Source: Nocardioides jejuensis
GTDB lineage: Bacteria; Actinomycetota; Actinomycetes; Propionibacteriales; Nocardioidaceae
NCBI RefSeq assembly: GCF_004337475.1
Contig: NZ_SJZJ01000006.1
Location: forward strand, 62,001 to 126,000
Length of the DNA: 64,000 bases
Direction of reading: 5' to 3'
The notes beneath the pieces were generated by a model that saw only the letters and a program-made list of their open reading frames with translations, was not told where the DNA came from and did not search any database. Position numbers and translations under genes: made by a program. Every line of letters starts with the position of its first letter. Positions within the stretch are counted from its first letter, which is position 1. Of this stretch, positions 54,286-63,108 are shown piece after piece.

Positions 54286-54343
54286 CGAGAGGGCAGCACC
54301 GCTACGGCGAGAGGGCAGGTACGTCGACGTACCTGCCCTCTCG
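54286..54343. repeat. CGAGAGGGCAG array, 2 forward + 1 inverted unit (22-bp step) with 36-bp palindrome
   Basis: CGAGAGGGCAG starts at 54286 and 54308, exactly 22 bp apart, and its complement lies at 54333-54343. The second forward copy with the inverted one makes a perfect 36-bp palindrome (54308-54343, centred on TCGA). The first copy can pair with the same inverted arm, giving two competing hairpins between the convergent 53655 and valS genes. Confidence 0.9.
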
Positions 54344-54346
54344 GCG

Positions 54347-56959
54347 TCAGGACTCCGGGGGAGCGACGACCTCGGCGGCGACGGTGAGGTCGCCCTCGCC
54401 CTCGGCGTAGACGACCTCGCCGGTGATCTTGCCGGCGTTGCGCAGGTCCTGCTCCGCGCTGCGGACGATCTCGAGGACGGCGGCGGGGCCGGTGAACTCG
54501 ACGCGCGACAGCTCGGTGCGCATCGAGACCTTGGCCTGCGACTTCGCGCCACGGATGCCACCGAGAGCGGCGGCCACCGCGTCGACGGCGGCACCGTCAG
54601 CGGCGCCGGCCGAGCCCATCTCGAGCACGGTCGGCCAGGCAGCGTGGTGCACCGAACCGGCCTGCCACCAGGACCAGACCTCCTCGGTGACGTACGGCAG
54701 GAACGGCGCCAGCAGGCGCAGCTGGACGTGCAGCGCCAGGGCCAGCGTCGCCTTGGCGGACTCCGAGCCGGCGTACGCGCGCTCCTTGACGAGCTCGAGG
54801 TAGTCGTCGCAGAACTCCCAGAAGAACTTCTCCGCCGTCTCCAGCGCGGTCGTGTAGTCGTACGACTCGAACGCCTCGGTGGCGCGGCGTACGACGCCCG
54901 CCAGACGACCGGTCAGGGCGACGTCGATCGCCTCGGTGATCGCGACCGGGTTGACGACGGTCGCACCGACGCCGAACTCCGAGTCGAGCACGAAGCGCGA
55001 GGCGTTGAGGACCTTCATCGCGAGGCGGCGGCCGACCTTCATCTGCGACTCGTCGAACGGCGAGTCGAGGCCCGGACGGGCCATCGCGGCACGCCAGCGG
55101 ACGGCGTCCGCGCCGTACTTGTCGAGGATCTCGGTCGGAACGACGACGTTGCCCTTGGACTTCGACATCTTCTTGCGGTCGGGGTCGACGACGAAGCCGG
55201 AGAGCATCGCGTGCTTCCACGGGACCGTCTTGTCCTCGTGGTGCGCGCGCACGACGCGGGAGAAGAGCCAGGTGCGGATGATGTCGTGGCCCTGGGTGCA
55301 GAGGTCCATCGGGTAGACCGCGGCCCACAGCGCCGGGTCCGTCTCCCAGCCGCCGGCGATCTGCGGGGTCAGCGACGAGGTCGCCCAGGTGTCCATGACG
55401 TCCGGGTCGCCGATGAAGCCGCCGGCGACACCGCGCTGCGCCGCCTCGTAGCCCGCGGGCACGTCGGTCGACGGGTCGACCGGCAGCTGCGCCTCGGTTG
55501 GGACGATGGGGTTCGCGTAGTCCGGCTCGCCGTCGGCGTCGAGGGAGTACCAGACCGGGAACGGGATGCCGAAGAAGCGCTGGCGCGAGATCAGCCAGTC
55601 GCCGTTGAGGCCGGAGATCCAGTTGTCGTAGCGGTGCTGCATGTGCGACGGGTGCCAGTCGATCTGCTTGCCGTCGGCGATCAGCGCCTCGCGCAGGTCG
55701 GCGTCGCGGCCGCCGTTCTTCACGTACCACTGGCGGGTGGCGACGATCTCGAGCGGCTTGTCGCCCTTCTCGTAGAAGTTCGTCATGCGCTGGGTGGGCT
55801 TCGGCTCGCCGTCGAGGTCACCCGACTCGCGCAGCCAGGTGACCATCTGCTCGCGCGCGGAGAACGCCGTCTTGCCGGCCAGGTCGGCGTCGTACTTCGT
55901 GGCGGCATCGCCGGTCAGCCACTCCGGGGTCTCGCGCAGCAGGCGGCCGTCGCGACCGATGACGGTGCGGACCGGGAGCTGCAGCTCGCGCCACCAGGTG
56001 ACGTCGGTGAGGTCACCGAAGGTGCAGCACATGACCAGGCCGGAGCCCTTGTCCGGCTCGGCGGCCTCGTGCGCCAGGACCGGGACCTCGACGCCGAAGA
56101 CCGGCGAGGTGGCGGTGGTGCCGAACAGGTGCTGGTAGCGCTCGTCGGTCGGGTGCGCAATCAGCGCCACGCAGGAGACGATCAGCTCGGGACGCGTGGT
56201 CTCGATGAAGAGCGGGGTGCCGTCGGGGGCGTGGAACGCGACGCGGTGGTACGCGCCGGCGTACTCGCGCGACTCGAGCTCGGCCTGGGCGACGGCGGTC
56301 TGGAAGGTGACGTCCCACAGGGTCGGCGCCTCCTGCAGGTAGGCCTCGCCGCGTGCGAAGTTGCGCAGGAACGCCTTCTGGGAGACGGCCTGTGCCTTCT
56401 GGCCGATGGTCGTGTAGGTCTCGTTCCAGTCGACCGAGAGGCCGAGCGTGCGCCACAGCGACTCGAAGACCTTCTCGTCCTCTTCGACCAGCTGCTCGCA
56501 GAGCTCGATGAAGTTCGGACGCGAGATCGGGATCTGCTTCTTCGGGTCGGGCTTGGCCGGCGGCTGGAAGTCGGCGTCGTAGGGGAGCGACGGGTCGCAG
56601 CGGACGCCGAAGTAGTTCTGCACGCGGCGTTCGGTCGGCAGACCGTTGTCGTCCCAGCCCATCGGGTAGAAGACCGACTTGCCGGTCATCCGCTGGAAGC
56701 GCGCGATGACGTCGGTGTGCGTGTAGGAGAAGACGTGGCCGACGTGCAGCGAGCCCGAGACGGTCGGCGGGGGCGTGTCGATCGAGTAGACGTTCTCGCG
56801 CGGCTGCGTCCGGTCGAACTTGTAGGTGTCGTCGGCCTTCCACTGCCCGGCCCACTTCGCCTCGAGGCCCTCCAGCGCCGGCTTCTCCGGTACGACGACG
56901 GCGCCGGTGGGAGTGGCGTCGGGCGTCTCGGGGGCGGCGTTCTGGGGAGTCTCAGTCAT
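54347..56959 (-). CDS. valS: Valyl-tRNA synthetase
   Basis: An 870-residue class I synthetase that charges tRNA-Val. HVGH is at 72-75 ([11 protein letters not shown]); the CP1 editing domain lies about 215-400; KMSKS is present in KKMSKSKGN around residue 570; the anticodon domain and a C-terminal helical segment follow. ATG 56959 is chosen from the family start (MTETP...). A longer open frame upstream has no coding features. No T-box leader is visible upstream. Confidence 0.95.
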   Translation of the reverse strand: MTETPQNAAPETPDATPTGAVVVPEKPALEGLEAKWAGQWKADDTYKFDRTQPRENVYSIDTPPPTVSGSLHVGHVFSYTHTDVIARFQRMTGKSVFYPMGWDDNGLPTERRVQNYFGVRCDPSLPYDADFQPPAKPDPKKQIPISRPNFIELCEQLVEEDEKVFESLWRTLGLSVDWNETYTTIGQKAQAVSQKAFLRNFARGEAYLQEAPTLWDVTFQTAVAQAELESREYAGAYHRVAFHAPDGTPLFIETTRPELIVSCVALIAHPTDERYQHLFGTTATSPVFGVEVPVLAHEAAEPDKGSGLVMCCTFGDLTDVTWWRELQLPVRTVIGRDGRLLRETPEWLTGDAATKYDADLAGKTAFSAREQMVTWLRESGDLDGEPKPTQRMTNFYEKGDKPLEIVATRQWYVKNGGRDADLREALIADGKQIDWHPSHMQHRYDNWISGLNGDWLISRQRFFGIPFPVWYSLDADGEPDYANPIVPTEAQLPVDPSTDVPAGYEAAQRGVAGGFIGDPDVMDTWATSSLTPQIAGGWETDPALWAAVYPMDLCTQGHDIIRTWLFSRVVRAHHEDKTVPWKHAMLSGFVVDPDRKKMSKSKGNVVVPTEILDKYGADAVRWRAAMARPGLDSPFDESQMKVGRRLAMKVLNASRFVLDSEFGVGATVVNPVAITEAIDVALTGRLAGVVRRATEAFESYDYTTALETAEKFFWEFCDDYLELVKERAYAGSESAKATLALALHVQLRLLAPFLPYVTEEVWSWWQAGSVHHAAWPTVLEMGSAGAADGAAVDAVAAALGGIRGAKSQAKVSMRTELSRVEFTGPAAVLEIVRSAEQDLRNAGKITGEVVYAEGEGDLTVAAEVVAPPES

Positions 56960-57089
56960 GGGCGGGAGTTTACGGGCGCGCGCGGGACCGGAGAAAACCG
57001 GTTCTCGCAGGTGAGAGCGGGGAGCGCCCGTGCGTCGGTCGTGGACATCGCGTGCCTCGTCCGACGCTGACATCTCCGCGATTGCTTCC

Positions 57090-57095
57090 TAGGCT
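57090..57095 (+). promoter_or_regulatory. -10 box of the PAS-ANTAR gene (leaderless)
   Basis: TAGGCT ends 6 nt before GTG 57102. Confidence 0.55.
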
Positions 57096-57101
57096 GGGGT
57101 C

Positions 57102-57818
57102 GTGGCCCCCGACCTCGCGTTGCGGGACGTCGCACGCTCGGCGGCGTTCCTCCAGGACCCGGTGCCCCGGCTTCTCCTCGATGCCGGGTGGGTGGTCCGC
57201 GCGGTCAACCCGGCCTACCTCCGTGCCACCGATCGTGACGCCGAGGACCTGATCAGCTCGTTCCTCTTCGATGCCTTCCCGGACAACCCCGACGATGCGG
57301 CAGCCGACGGCGTACGCAATCTCACCGCGTCCCTGGAGAGTGCGCTGCGCTCGGGGGAGGCGCACGACATGTTCGTCCAGAAGTACGACGTCCCCGCGCG
57401 CGACGGTGGATTCACCATGAAGTACTGGTCGCCGTGCAACATCCCGGTGATCCCTGAGCAGGGTCGGCGGGCGGTCGGCGTCGTGCACAGCGTCGAGGAC
57501 GTGACGACGTTCTGGACGGCACTGCTCGGGCAGGAGATGCCGACAGAGGGGATCGTCGTTCCTCCGGTGCTGGCGCGGGCGCTGACTCGCAACGCGCTGG
57601 CGTACGAACGGGCCGGGCAGGAGGTCGCCGAACTGCGCGTCGCGCTCGAGAGCCGGGTGGTGATCGAGCAGGCCAAGGGTGTGCTGATCGGGCGCCACGG
57701 CTGCTCGCCGGAGGAAGCCTTCGCCGAGCTCCGCACGATCGCGCGCAGCAGCCGGCGGCCGCTGCGCGAGGTGGCGTTCGAGGTGGTCCAGGACGCACTC
57801 GGCCGCCACACGCCCTAG
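57102..57818 (+). CDS. PAS-ANTAR domain protein (RNA-binding antiterminator-like)
   Basis: A 238-residue cytosolic protein with an N-terminal PAS domain (about 15-130; RAVNPAYLRATDRDAEDL, then MKYWSPCNIPVI) and a C-terminal ANTAR three-helix domain (about 175-235; VIEQAKGVLIGRHGCSPEEAF, then REVAFEVVQDAL). ANTAR domains bind paired RNA hairpins and block terminators. The PAS domain would give ligand or redox control. The gene stands alone with no histidine kinase; its targets are unknown. Confidence 0.9.
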   Translation: MAPDLALRDVARSAAFLQDPVPRLLLDAGWVVRAVNPAYLRATDRDAEDLISSFLFDAFPDNPDDAAADGVRNLTASLESALRSGEAHDMFVQKYDVPARDGGFTMKYWSPCNIPVIPEQGRRAVGVVHSVEDVTTFWTALLGQEMPTEGIVVPPVLARALTRNALAYERAGQEVAELRVALESRVVIEQAKGVLIGRHGCSPEEAFAELRTIARSSRRPLREVAFEVVQDALGRHTP

Positions 57819-58093
57819 TCGCTGCGCAACCGGTGGTGCTCCTGAGCGGTGCCGATCGCCACGGTGAGCGTCGTGTAGGCGCGCTTGAGCTCGGCCATGC
57901 TGCGGTCAGCGGCCTCGAGGGCCAGCGTTGCCCGGGCCCGGCTGAGGCGGTCGATGTCGTTGGCCGCGAAGGCGGCGGTGCTGCGCCCCGAGCGGATCGG
58001 CGACCAGGTCGTCGATCGGGCCTCGGTCCACGCGAGCTTGACGATGCGGTCGACGGTGACGTCGGAGCTGACGAACCCTGAAGTGCCGGTCAC
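57815..58093 (-). CDS. Hypothetical protein
   Basis: A 92-residue protein from GTG 58093, its stop overlapping the convergent PAS-ANTAR gene by 4 nt. Two predicted helical parts follow a short N-terminus; the second has EAADRSMAELKRAYTTLTVAIG. No recognised domain. Support comes only from codon use and tight packing, so it may not be real. Confidence 0.45.
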   Translation of the reverse strand: MTGTSGFVSSDVTVDRIVKLAWTEARSTTWSPIRSGRSTAAFAANDIDRLSRARATLALEAADRSMAELKRAYTTLTVAIGTAQEHHRLRSD

Positions 58094-58233
58094 GATGCTG
58101 ATCCATGCTGGGGTGGCGCGAACCAGTCACCGGGGTCCGGGGTGACCGGCGCTCGCCAACGGCGAGTCGAGGACACGAGTCTAGACCGGTTCCGGCGCGT
58201 TGGCGGAGAAAAGTGCCGGCTCCTGCGCCCGCC

Positions 58234-58239
58234 TAGACT
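58234..58239 (+). promoter_or_regulatory. -10 box of folC
   Basis: TAGACT ends 9 nt before ATG 58249. Confidence 0.5.
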
Positions 58240-58248
58240 GGCTCCGCG

Positions 58249-59706
58249 ATGACTGACTTTCCCGTGGCTGAAGGCCGCCCTGCCCAGACCTTCAACGAGG
58301 CCGAGGACGCGCTGCTGTCCCGGTGGCCCGAGACCCGGCTCGAGCCGTCGCTCGACCGCATCCTGGCGTTCACCGAGCTGCTCGGCCGGCCGCAGGACTC
58401 CTACCCGGTGATCCACCTGACCGGCACCAACGGCAAGACCTCGACCTCGCGCATGATCGACACGCTGCTGCGCACGCTCAACCTGCGCACGGGTCGTTTC
58501 ACCAGCCCGCATGTCGAGAAGATGAGCGAGCGGATCTGCATCGACGGCGAGCCGCTCAGCGACGAGGCGTTCGTGGCGACGTTCAACGAGGTCGCGCCGT
58601 ACCTGCACGTCGTCGACGCGACCGAGGCCCACCCGATGAGCTTCTTCGAGTCGATGGTCGCGATGGCGTACGCCGCGTTCGCCGACGCTCCGGTCGACGC
58701 GGCCGTGGTCGAGGTCGGCATGGGTGGCTCCTGGGACGCCACCAACGTCGTCGACGCGCAGGTTGCCGTCGTCCTTCCGGTTGCGATGGACCACGCCCAG
58801 TACCTCGGAGACACCCTCGTCGACATCGCCCGCGAGAAGGCCGGCATCATCAAGCCCGGCGCGACCGTCGTGCTCGCCGAGCAGAACGCCGACGTGGCCA
58901 CCGTCCTCCTCGAGCGCGCCGCCGAGGTCGGAGCCACGGTCGCCCGCGAGGGCATGGAGTTCGGCGTCGTCTCGCGGGTCCCCGCGGTCGGCGGTCAGCA
59001 CCTCTCGATCCAGGGCCTCCGCGCACGCTACGACGACCTCTTCCTGCCGCTCTACGGCGCGCACCAGGCCCAGAACGCCGCCGTCGCGCTGGCTGCGGTC
59101 GAGGCGTTCCTGGGCGACGGCGTGCTCGCCGACGACGTGGTCCGCGAGGCGTTCGCGCTGGCCAGCAGCCCGGGCCGGCTCGAGGTCGTGCGTCGTTCGC
59201 CGACCGTCGTCCTCGACGCGGCCCACAACCCGCACGGCGCGGCTGCCAGTGCCGCTGCGCTCGTGGACTCGTTCGCCTTCGAGCCGCTCATCGGCGTGAT
59301 GGGCGTGATGGAGGACAAGGACGTCGAGGGTGTCCTCGCTGCGTTCGAGCCGCACTTCAACCACCTGGTCTGCACCCAGAACTCCCTGCCGCGCTCCATG
59401 TCGGCGGCCGACCTGGGCCGGCTCGCGGCCGGTGTCTTCGGCGAGGACCGCGTCACGGTCGAGCCCGACCTGAGTGACGCGATCGACCGCGCGGCCGGGC
59501 TGGCCGAAGCGGGAGCGGCCTTCGGTGAGTCGATCGGCTCCGGCGGCGTCCTCGTGACCGGCTCCGTCGTGACCGTGGGTGAGGCCCGCGCCCTGCTGGT
59601 GCACAAGGACGACGCGATCGACCGGGCCGCGGCACGGACCGCCGAGCGCATCGCGATGCGCGAGTCGAAGCCGATCGAGACCGCCGACTGGGAGGACGAG
59701 GCATGA
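58249..59706 (+). CDS. folC: Dihydrofolate synthase/folylpolyglutamate synthase
   Basis: A 485-residue Mur-ligase-family enzyme that adds glutamate to dihydropteroate and folates. The P-loop is GTNGKTST (59-66). Other family motifs are TSPHVEKMSERI, EVGMGGSWDATN, and the C-terminal domain with VVLDAAHNPHGAA. An extra acidic stretch at the end is normal in actinobacteria. It overlaps the DUF4233 gene by 4 nt, the start of the conserved folC-DUF4233-ndk group. Confidence 0.95.
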   Translation: MTDFPVAEGRPAQTFNEAEDALLSRWPETRLEPSLDRILAFTELLGRPQDSYPVIHLTGTNGKTSTSRMIDTLLRTLNLRTGRFTSPHVEKMSERICIDGEPLSDEAFVATFNEVAPYLHVVDATEAHPMSFFESMVAMAYAAFADAPVDAAVVEVGMGGSWDATNVVDAQVAVVLPVAMDHAQYLGDTLVDIAREKAGIIKPGATVVLAEQNADVATVLLERAAEVGATVAREGMEFGVVSRVPAVGGQHLSIQGLRARYDDLFLPLYGAHQAQNAAVALAAVEAFLGDGVLADDVVREAFALASSPGRLEVVRRSPTVVLDAAHNPHGAAASAAALVDSFAFEPLIGVMGVMEDKDVEGVLAAFEPHFNHLVCTQNSLPRSMSAADLGRLAAGVFGEDRVTVEPDLSDAIDRAAGLAEAGAAFGESIGSGGVLVTGSVVTVGEARALLVHKDDAIDRAAARTAERIAMRESKPIETADWEDEA

Positions 59707-60134
59707 GCGAGAACCTGCCGCTCGACGACAACATCGCCGAGGACATCGCCAACCGCAAGATCACGGGTGCCCGTCGCGCCATGTGCGCCGCGATCCTGAC
59801 GCTCGAGGCCATCGCCTTCGGCCTGGTCACGCCGGTGCTGCTGACGCTCACCTCGATCTCCACCGGCCTTGCGCTGTTGATCGGCCTCGGTTTCGTGGTC
59901 GCCTGCATCGTGCTCGCCGGCATGCTCAAGCGTCCGTGGGGCTACGGCGCAGGTCACCTTGTCCAGGCGCTCGCCGTCGGCCTCGGTCCCGTCGTCGGGA
60001 TGATGTACGTCGTCGGTGGCCTCTTCGCGCTGCTGTGGTTCACCGCGTACTGGCTCGGCGGCAAGATCGAGCGCGAGAAGGCCGAGGCCTGGGCGGCCTG
60101 GGACGCCCAGCAGGCGGAGTCCGCGCCGCAGTGA
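59703..60134 (+). CDS. DUF4233 membrane protein
   Basis: A 143-residue protein with four membrane helices and a charged C-terminus (KIEREKAEAWAAWD). DUF4233 genes lie between folC and ndk across actinobacteria; function unknown. It overlaps folC by 4 nt and the next gene by 4 nt, making a tightly coupled set. Confidence 0.88.
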   Translation: MSENLPLDDNIAEDIANRKITGARRAMCAAILTLEAIAFGLVTPVLLTLTSISTGLALLIGLGFVVACIVLAGMLKRPWGYGAGHLVQALAVGLGPVVGMMYVVGGLFALLWFTAYWLGGKIEREKAEAWAAWDAQQAESAPQ

Positions 60135-60601
60135 GCGAGCTGCCCGTCGAGCGACGTACCTATGAGTACGTCTGCGACGACCGGACGCCGCGCCGCATGG
60201 CGAAGGCCCTCAATGGGCGCGTCCGGCTCCTCGCTGCATTCGAGATTGCCGTTGGGGCGTTCATCGCCGCGCTGAACCTGATTGACCCCGACCCGAGCTG
60301 GTTCCCGGTGGTCCTCTTCGGTGCCATGGGCTGCGCCTTCCTCTGGATGGCTGGTCCGCGGCGCTTCGTCCCTACAGCGGGGAAGGGGATCGTGATCCGC
60401 TCCTCGTTCGGCGCGAGCGATGTCGAGTTCCAGGGAGCGGTTGCCTCGGTGCGGATTCCGTACGTGTCGTTCAGGTTGGTGGAGGCCAAAGGTGACGTCG
60501 TCCGCTACCGCCTCCAGCGGAGCCGGATGCGTTGCGGCCTTCCGATCGAGGTGTTTCCCCCGCACGAGGTTGAGCTGGTCAAGGCTGCCGCCGGCATCTG
60601 A
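60131..60601 (+). CDS. Two-helix membrane protein with possible PH-like domain
   Basis: A 156-residue protein with a polar N-terminus, two membrane helices (about 33-50 and 57-75) and a C-terminal beta-rich part (about 80-150) with GKGIVIRSSFGASDVEF. It resembles the arrangement in YcxB-like proteins. Function unknown. GTG 60131 overlaps the DUF4233 stop by 4 nt. Confidence 0.6.
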   Translation: MSELPVERRTYEYVCDDRTPRRMAKALNGRVRLLAAFEIAVGAFIAALNLIDPDPSWFPVVLFGAMGCAFLWMAGPRRFVPTAGKGIVIRSSFGASDVEFQGAVASVRIPYVSFRLVEAKGDVVRYRLQRSRMRCGLPIEVFPPHEVELVKAAAGI

Positions 60602-60653
60602 CGTCGAGATCTTCGCCGTGGTGATCATCTCGACGCTCCGGGCGCCCATTGAT

Positions 60654-60687
60654 CGTCAAGGTCTTCGCCCCTGTGAAGACCTTGACG
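60654..60687 (+). terminator. Terminator before ndk
   Basis: CGTCAAGGTCTTC (60654-60666) and its complement (60675-60687) form a perfect 13-bp stem with an 8-nt loop. A second, smaller inverted repeat (CGTCGAGAT, 60602-60610 with 60627-60635) abuts the preceding stop codon. GGCAATCCGGG is then repeated in tandem (12-bp step) near 60714. Confidence 0.7.
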
Positions 60688-60757
60688 GCGGGGCTCGACT
60701 GCCGTGGCAATCCGGGTGGCAATCCGGGCGGCGTACGGCGTGGGCCGAGGGTTTCGC

Positions 60758-60763
60758 TAGGGT
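60758..60763 (+). promoter_or_regulatory. -10 box of ndk (leaderless)
   Basis: TAGGGT ends 7 nt before ATG 60771. Confidence 0.6.
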
Positions 60764-60770
60764 CTGAGGC

Positions 60771-61199
60771 ATGACCCAGCGCACCCTCGTCCTCGTCAAG
60801 CCCGACGGCGTCCGTCGCAACCTCACGGGCGAGGTCATCCGCCGCATCGAGGCGAAGGGCTACACGCTCGTCGCCCTCGAGCGGAAGCAGGCCACCCGCG
60901 AGATGCTCGCGCAGCACTACGCCGAGCACGAGGGCAAGCCCTTCTACGAGCCGCTCGTCGAGTTCATGCTCTCCGGCCCGGTCACCGCGGCCGTCTTCGA
61001 GGGCGAGCGCGTCATCGAGGGCTTCCGTTCCCTCGCCGGTGCCACCGACCCGACCGTCGCTGCCCCGGGCACCATCCGTGGTGACCTCGGCCGCGACTGG
61101 GGCCTCAAGGTCCAGCAGAACATCGTGCACGGCTCGGACTCCGAGGAGTCCTCGGCCCGCGAGATCGCGATCTGGTTCCCGGGCCTGGGGCGTGTCTGA
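60771..61199 (+). CDS. ndk: Nucleoside diphosphate kinase
   Basis: A 142-residue kinase that passes phosphate from ATP to other NDPs through phospho-His120 in NIVHGSDS. The N-terminus has [12 protein letters not shown]. The enzyme is slightly longer than the usual 135-138 residues: the last codons (GRV) and the stop TGA fall inside the left arm of an inverted-repeat element (61188-61346), which may have replaced the native C-terminus. Confidence 0.96.
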   Translation: MTQRTLVLVKPDGVRRNLTGEVIRRIEAKGYTLVALERKQATREMLAQHYAEHEGKPFYEPLVEFMLSGPVTAAVFEGERVIEGFRSLAGATDPTVAAPGTIRGDLGRDWGLKVQQNIVHGSDSEESSAREIAIWFPGLGRV

Positions 61200-61346
61200 C
61201 AAACCCTCGCCTGCTGCGCGCCGCCCGGTACGCGCGCTGCCCGCGTTGTCGTCAGTCGCCGTGGCTCCGCCACGGCTCCCTCCTCCGCCTTGCCAGCCCA
61301 CGCCCCGGACACCGCTCGCGACGGCGACGGCTTGTCAGACACGCCC
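61188..61346. repeat. Inverted-repeat element overlapping the end of ndk
   Basis: The ends GGGCGTGTCTGACAAACC (61188-61205) and GGCTTGTCAGACACGCCC (61329-61346) are complementary but for one base, and the match extends inwards to 24 nt with two mismatches. The 111-bp interior holds a smaller hairpin, GCCGTGGC/GCCACGGC, and no coding sequence. It looks like a small non-autonomous mobile or dispersed repeat; the left arm ends ndk, and the lipoprotein gene starts 8 bp after the right arm. Confidence 0.7.
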
Positions 61347-61353
61347 TGGCCTG

Positions 61354-62328
61354 ATGCCCGTACGCCGGCGCGCGATCGCGGTTGCGGTCCTCGTCGGCCT
61401 GGTGCTCTCGGGGTGCTCGGCGCTCGGCCTCGGGGCAGATGATCCCGTCGCTGCACCACGTCCCGACGGCACGCCCCCGCGTTGCCACGGCGTGGCGTAC
61501 GACGACGTGCGCGGGCGCGCCGCTGACCTGATGCGACCGCCGCTCCAGGAGCATCCTGTGCAGGCCGCCGTCTGCGCGGCGTACTGGATCCCGCAGGTGG
61601 ATCGTGACTTCGTCCCGCAGGCGCTCGCCGTCGACGGGTCGCGGATCTTCGTCGGTGGCTACCGCTGGGAGCGGTCCTTCGGCAACCGCAACTGCCAGAT
61701 CGCCGTGCTCGACCGGCGCACGGGGCGGGTCACGGCGTTCGAGGACCGGCTGTCGCTGCCGGACGGCGACTTCTGCCGCCACGGTGGGGGACTGGAGCTC
61801 GACGACGCGGGGCTGTGGGTCCTCGAGACCGGCCGGCTGTGGCTGCTCGACCCCGACCGGATCGGTCGCGGCGGCTCGCTCCGGCACGTGTGGCGGCTCC
61901 CGCGCGGTGTTCGTGGCTCGACCCTCGTGGTCCACGGCGACCGGATCGGTGTGGGCGGCTACCGACCGCACAAGGGCAGTCGGCTGTGGTGGTTCGACCG
62001 GAGCCGCACGCTCGCCAGCGACGTCATGCCCACGCCCAAGGCCGGGGGAGCGCTGCCGTCGAGGCTGCAGGGCATCGGCGCCGGGCCCGGTGGAGTGTGG
62101 CTCAACCGCAGCGGCACCCACTGCGCCGAGCTGCGTACGCCGGAGGGACGGCGGCTCGCCTTCGTGCCCGGTTCGGAGGACGTCGACTTCCGCGGTCGCG
62201 ACATCTGGACCGTGAGCGAGTCCGCGACCCAGGGGTACCTCGACCCGCACGAGCTCGTGGTCCCGCAGGTCCTCCAGCTCGACCGCAGCCAGGTCGAGCG
62301 CGCGCCCCGGGCCGACTGCGACTTCTGA
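61354..62328 (+). CDS. Lipoprotein, unknown function
   Basis: A 324-residue protein with a signal peptide and lipobox LSGC (Cys21). The mature part has repeated beta-propeller-like blades, each with a pattern such as RIFVGGYRWE, GLWVLETGRLWLLD and RIGVGGYRPHKG. It has several Cys that could form disulfides outside the cell. The gene begins just after the inverted-repeat element, so its promoter may lie within it. No enzymatic motif is seen. Confidence 0.7.
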   Translation: MPVRRRAIAVAVLVGLVLSGCSALGLGADDPVAAPRPDGTPPRCHGVAYDDVRGRAADLMRPPLQEHPVQAAVCAAYWIPQVDRDFVPQALAVDGSRIFVGGYRWERSFGNRNCQIAVLDRRTGRVTAFEDRLSLPDGDFCRHGGGLELDDAGLWVLETGRLWLLDPDRIGRGGSLRHVWRLPRGVRGSTLVVHGDRIGVGGYRPHKGSRLWWFDRSRTLASDVMPTPKAGGALPSRLQGIGAGPGGVWLNRSGTHCAELRTPEGRRLAFVPGSEDVDFRGRDIWTVSESATQGYLDPHELVVPQVLQLDRSQVERAPRADCDF

Positions 62329-62344
62329 CGGATCCCGGCCGGGG

Positions 62345-62872
62345 CTACTTGCGTCCGCCGCCGAGCAGACCGCCGAGGACGTTGCTCAGGATCGAGCCCG
62401 CGAGGCCGCCACCGGAGCCACCCGTCGCGCCACCGAGCACCTGGCCAAGGACCTGGCCGAGCACGTCGCCGCTGCCACCGGACGACGGGGCGGCGCCCTT
62501 GCCGGCCATCTGCTTGGCGATCCACGCCATCACGATCGGGGCGAGCAGCGGAATCAGCTTCTGCAGCAGGCCCGACGGGACGCCGGTCGAGCCGAGCTGG
62601 TTGATCACCTGCTCCTGGTTGGCACCGAAGATGTGGGAGGCGATCTGCGCACCCTCCGCGGCGTCGACCTGCGTGCCGTCGCCGCCCTCGTGCTGGGAGA
62701 GCGCCTCGAGGAGGGAGCCGAGGCCGCCGCCCTCGGCGTTCGCGTGGAGGCCGCCGAGCAGCGCGGGCAGGGCGACACCCGCGGCCTGGCGAACGGCGTC
62801 GGGGGACTCGCCGGTCTGGGCGGCGAGCGAGTCGATGGGCAGGCTGGCCAGCAGTGCGTCGAGATCGGACAT
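62345..62872 (-). CDS. DUF937 domain protein
   Basis: A 175-residue protein: an N-terminal helical DUF937 domain (about 1-110; [19 protein letters not shown], then [19 protein letters not shown]) and a Gly-rich hydrophobic tail. The DUF937/YidB family is widespread, with a possible role in outer-layer or development in streptomycetes, but no function is established. It is divergent from mreB across a repeat array. Confidence 0.85.
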   Translation of the reverse strand: MSDLDALLASLPIDSLAAQTGESPDAVRQAAGVALPALLGGLHANAEGGGLGSLLEALSQHEGGDGTQVDAAEGAQIASHIFGANQEQVINQLGSTGVPSGLLQKLIPLLAPIVMAWIAKQMAGKGAAPSSGGSGDVLGQVLGQVLGGATGGSGGGLAGSILSNVLGGLLGGGRK

Positions 62873-62919
62873 GTCCGGAACCTAACCCGCCGTGCAGCGT
62901 CCTGACCATGCCCGCGTCG

Positions 62920-62975
62920 AAACCCGCGACTCAAGGCGGAAAAACCCGGGATTCAACGGGGCAAAAGCCGGGTTT
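62920..62975. repeat. AAACCCGGGTTT-type array, 3 diverged units (22-bp period)
   Basis: Units start at 62920 (AAACCCGCGACT), 62942 (AAACCCGGGATT) and 62964 (AAAGCCGGGTTT), exactly 22 bp apart. Unlike the other arrays it lies between divergent genes (DUF937 and mreB), so a terminator role does not fit and an operator or structural role is more likely. Confidence 0.8.
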
Positions 62976-63108
62976 CGACGGCGCGCGGCGAGCCTCCCGG
63001 TTTCACCCGGTCTGGCTCCTTAACCTCGTGGGCGAGTGCGGAGGGTCGCGTAGCCGGTTCGTCGTACCCGTTTCCTTCCCCCGAATTTCGACCAGAGGCT
63101 CCAGAACC

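Noticed and set aside
54347..57073. Longer valS start at 57073
   Set aside because: The added 38 residues have no similarity to ValS N-termini and overlap the promoter region of the divergent PAS-ANTAR gene; MTETP at 56959 fits better.
58094..58248. Possible T-box or riboswitch before folC
   Set aside because: No T-box sequence or conserved aptamer pattern could be seen; a simple TAGACT promoter explains the start.
60131..60601. Longer start for the 60131 gene at 59579
   Set aside because: The extension lies inside folC and the DUF4233 gene in another frame. The GTG at 60131 gives the 4-nt overlap typical of this operon.
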